Source: Spirosoma sp.
GTDB lineage: Bacteria; Bacteroidota; Bacteroidia; Cytophagales; Spirosomataceae
Assembly (NCBI GenBank): GCA_028288385.1
Contig: JAQBNX010000529.1
Location: forward strand, 1-7,952
Length of the DNA stretch: 7,952 nt
Direction of reading: 5' to 3'
The position numbers and the translations under genes were made by a program. Of this stretch, positions 5,932-7,952 are shown one piece after another; position 1 is the first letter of the stretch; each line of letters opens with the position of its first letter. The notes beneath the pieces are model-generated. The model was not told the DNA's origin. It worked only from the letters and a program-made list of their open reading frames with translations, and did not search any database.

Positions 5932-7173
5932 ATGAAAATTTTCAAATTTGGGGGGGCATCTGTCAAGGATGCGGCCGGAGTGCGAAACCTGACCGAAATT
6001 GTCAGGATGCAGGCGCAACAGGCGGTCATTGTTGTTTCGGCCATGGGCAAAACAACAAATGCGCTCGAACGATTAGTTCGCGCTTACGTCGACCGGCAGC
6101 CCGCCAAAATTAAAAGCGAACTAACCGCCCTGCGAACGTATCATGAAACTATCATGAACGAACTGGCCGGTGATTTTTCGGCGGTCGGGCAAACTTTTAC
6201 TGGTCTTGAAAATTTGCTGACACAGACACCCACCGCTCCCTTCGACGAAACTTACGACCAGATTGTTTCGCTCGGCGAAGTACTATCTACCCAGATTGTG
6301 TCGGCTTATTTGCTTCATGAGGGCATTCCGACGCGCTGGGCGGACGCCCGTCTGCTTATTCGTACCGACGCTACGTTTCGTGAAGGGCGCGTACAATGGG
6401 AGGAAACAAACCGGCTCATAACACGGAACATATCAGCCAACCTGGTTACGGTGACGCAGGGATTTATTGGGCAAACAGACAACGGCCGGACTACTACCCT
6501 CGGCCGCGAAGGTTCTGACTACACAGCCGCCATTTTTGCCTATTGCCTGAATGCTGAGAGTGTTACGATCTGGAAAGACGTAGCGGGTGTCTTAAATGCC
6601 GACCCGAAGTGGTTTGACGATACGGTGCTGCTGGAGAAACTGACCTATCAGGATGCCATCGAACTGGCGTACTACGGCGCAACAGTCATCCATCCTAAAA
6701 CAATTAAGCCCTTGCAGAACAAAGGCATACCACTCTACGTCCGTTCCTTTTTGCAGCCTAAAGCACGAGGATCCGTCATCGGTAATTTTGAGCAACATCT
6801 GTCCATTCCATCGTTCATCTTCAAAATCAATCAGGTACTCATCTCGCTGCACCCAAATGATTTTTCATTTATTGCCGAAGATAATTTAAGCCGAATCTTC
6901 GGCCGGTTCGCGCAGCTAGGCGTCAAAATCAACCTGATGCAAAACACCGCCATCAGTTTTTCCGTAGTCATCGACAACAATTCTGATCGGGTGCCAGCCT
7001 TGCTGGAGCAACTGAAGCAGGACTTTCGGGTGAGTTATAACGATGGTCTCGAACTGGTCACCATTCGCTACTACGATCAGACAACCATTGAACGGGTACT
7101 AGTAGGCAAAAAACTGCTCTTAGAGCAGAAAAGCCGGTACACTGTACAACTGGTTGTGAAAAATAAGGGCTGA
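5932..7173 (+). CDS. lysC: Monofunctional aspartate kinase (aspartokinase)
   Basis: This enzyme phosphorylates L-aspartate to 4-phospho-L-aspartate, the first committed step toward lysine/diaminopimelate, threonine, methionine and isoleucine. In 413 residues it has the amino-acid-kinase domain followed by two ACT-type regulatory repeats and no homoserine dehydrogenase, so it is not a ThrA-type fusion. KFGGASV (5-11) is the N-terminal signature (KFGGTSV in many relatives). SLGEVLST (113-120) and LGREGSDYTAA (190-200, with the GRxGSD core) are substrate/ATP motifs, with WKDVAGVLNADPK (214-226) and YGATVIHPKTI (248-258) completing the kinase site. ACT repeats lie at about 300-348 and 372-411 and usually bind lysine and/or threonine for feedback control; which effector acts here cannot be read from the sequence. 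The start is fixed by the lysine of the KFGG motif at residue 5. There is no clear Shine-Dalgarno or promoter. A 72-base palindrome ends 18 bases upstream. The symbol lysC is by family and could differ in the host. Confidence 0.95.
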   Translation: MKIFKFGGASVKDAAGVRNLTEIVRMQAQQAVIVVSAMGKTTNALERLVRAYVDRQPAKIKSELTALRTYHETIMNELAGDFSAVGQTFTGLENLLTQTPTAPFDETYDQIVSLGEVLSTQIVSAYLLHEGIPTRWADARLLIRTDATFREGRVQWEETNRLITRNISANLVTVTQGFIGQTDNGRTTTLGREGSDYTAAIFAYCLNAESVTIWKDVAGVLNADPKWFDDTVLLEKLTYQDAIELAYYGATVIHPKTIKPLQNKGIPLYVRSFLQPKARGSVIGNFEQHLSIPSFIFKINQVLISLHPNDFSFIAEDNLSRIFGRFAQLGVKINLMQNTAISFSVVIDNNSDRVPALLEQLKQDFRVSYNDGLELVTIRYYDQTTIERVLVGKKLLLEQKSRYTVQLVVKNKG

Positions 7174-7208
7174 CCTAACATCGCTTAAACGGAAACACGC
7201 AGGTTGCG

Positions 7209-7952
7209 TCAAAACTTTGGGCAGGGCAGGGCACGATTCTTCTTCCGGGGACCACCACGTCTACCCTCTGGCTTGTCAAAAATGTATGACAGGGATAGCT
7301 CATGGGAGCCCCCACTGTTTCCAAGCGTCGAAATAGTAGCATCGTAGCTATACCCTATCGAAAATTTGTCGACCCGGTAACCGGCCAGCAGGGCTACGGC
7401 ATCGTGGTTGTTGAGCGTCTGGTTGTATTTTTTAAAGGGAATACCCCGGTAATAAGCGCCTACCGTAATAGGCGCATACGTCAGGTAAGCGCCTAGGTCC
7501 AATTGATCATATTTACCTTGAAACTTGTACATAATGACTGGCGAGAAGCTGATCTCACGATCCATCTCGTCGACCAGACCAGTATAACCCGCCAGCGGAA
7601 TTCGTAGTCCGGCATGAATACTTCCTTTCATGGGCAACCGGTTGTTGGCGCTCACGACAAAATCCTGATTGGGCCGGTTGATGTGGTGCGCCGAAGCCCC
7701 TATCCAGAACCAGTCGGAATAGAACAGGCCACCCGTCGAGAAGTCAAGGTATTTGTTGCGGGGCGAACCACCCAGCAGCCCGGCATCGCCACTCACGCTA
7801 CCCTGAATAAAGCCCTGATTGGTATACTGATCGCCAAAGGTCAGGCCAAAGTAGTTGAGGTTTCGGTTCACGTAGGAGCCCTGGAGTCCCAACCTGACAA
7901 ACGATGATTCGCTGACCTGAAACTGGTAGGCATATTGCAGTCCAATCTCCGT
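7209..7952 (-). CDS. PorP/SprF family type IX secretion system membrane protein (N-terminus outside window)
   Basis: PorP/SprF proteins are outer-membrane beta-barrels of Bacteroidota that anchor or help secrete large surface proteins, such as gliding adhesins, through the type IX secretion system. The frame stays open to the right edge: upstream of a TTG at 7892 it continues with IGLQYAYQFQVSESSFVRLG, so 7892 is not the start. 247 residues are visible. By family length (about 300 or more) an N-terminal piece with the signal peptide is missing. Family hallmarks are the YAYQFQ...FVRLGLQGSYVNR strand pair, LNYFGLTFGDQY, the DFSTGGLFYSDWFWIGAS segment followed by HHINRPNQDF, FSPVIMYKFQGKYDQLDLGA, YYRGIPFKKYN, and the final strand HELSLSYIF. 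A basic tail (GRRGGPRKKN) ending in CPKF follows. Alternating aromatic and polar residues support a barrel. It is convergent with lysC, 35 bases apart. Family members often sit beside a gene for a large secreted protein, which would lie past the right edge. Confidence 0.9.
   Translation of the reverse strand, partial: TEIGLQYAYQFQVSESSFVRLGLQGSYVNRNLNYFGLTFGDQYTNQGFIQGSVSGDAGLLGGSPRNKYLDFSTGGLFYSDWFWIGASAHHINRPNQDFVVSANNRLPMKGSIHAGLRIPLAGYTGLVDEMDREISFSPVIMYKFQGKYDQLDLGAYLTYAPITVGAYYRGIPFKKYNQTLNNHDAVALLAGYRVDKFSIGYSYDATISTLGNSGGSHELSLSYIFDKPEGRRGGPRKKNRALPCPKF

Noticed and set aside
5750..5935. Small open frame on + spanning the end of dxs and the intergenic palindrome
   Set aside because: It begins within dxs in another frame, reads through the palindrome and shows no protein-like features.
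5944..5964. KFGGASV instead of KFGGTSV in the aspartokinase as a defect
   Set aside because: The Thr-to-Ala variant is, to my knowledge, common in Bacteroidota aspartokinases and all other kinase motifs are intact.
7197..7209. ACGCA-GGT-TGCGT mini-hairpin between the convergent lysC and PorP/SprF genes as a terminator
   Set aside because: The stem is only 5 base pairs, no T-run follows on +, and only a broken T-rich stretch follows on -.
7890..7892. TTG on the - strand as the start of the PorP/SprF gene
   Set aside because: The 20 codons upstream to the window edge continue the family sequence (YAYQFQ...SSFVR), so the true start is outside the window.
7614..7907. Open frame on + opposite the PorP/SprF gene
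   Set aside because: It is antisense to a well-supported coding region and has no recognisable motif.

Overview
The window looks like ordinary housekeeping chromosome from a member of the Bacteroidota, most likely the Cytophagales. The clues are a PorP/SprF-family type IX secretion protein (a Bacteroidota-specific system), start codons without Shine-Dalgarno sequences, a possible TAnnTTTG-type promoter ahead of dxs, and MutL, DXS and aspartokinase sequences of Bacteroidota style. Base composition looks balanced, near half G+C by eye. A Spirosoma-like genus would fit, but that is an inference from memory and unproven.

Layout. (1) Positions 2-3656, all on +: the 3' part of mutL (DNA mismatch repair; its N-terminus lies before the window), then two different rhomboid-family intramembrane serine proteases. 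The two rhomboid genes almost touch (stop and start within TAGTGATG), so they are probably translationally coupled. The block ends at a strong hairpin at 3719-3775. (2) Positions 3891-7173, on +: dxs (first step of the MEP isoprenoid pathway) and a monofunctional aspartate kinase (first step of the lysine/threonine/methionine family). A 106-base gap between them holds a 72-base imperfect palindrome. (3) Positions 7209-7952, on -: the 3' part of a PorP/SprF-like outer-membrane protein gene, convergent with the aspartokinase gene and cut by the right edge.

The genes do not form one pathway. They fall into three units: repair plus membrane proteolysis, central biosynthesis, and secretion/gliding. 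I found no CRISPR array, tRNA, rRNA, insertion sequence, phage gene or defence cassette, and I do not think the window holds an undescribed multi-gene system. The points most worth a second look are: the MutL C-terminal domain, which lacks most residues of the canonical endonuclease site; the tandem rhomboids, of which the second has GASA in place of GxSG; the long extra loop in the first rhomboid; and the dxs-lysC palindrome, which may be a dispersed repeat or a leader structure.
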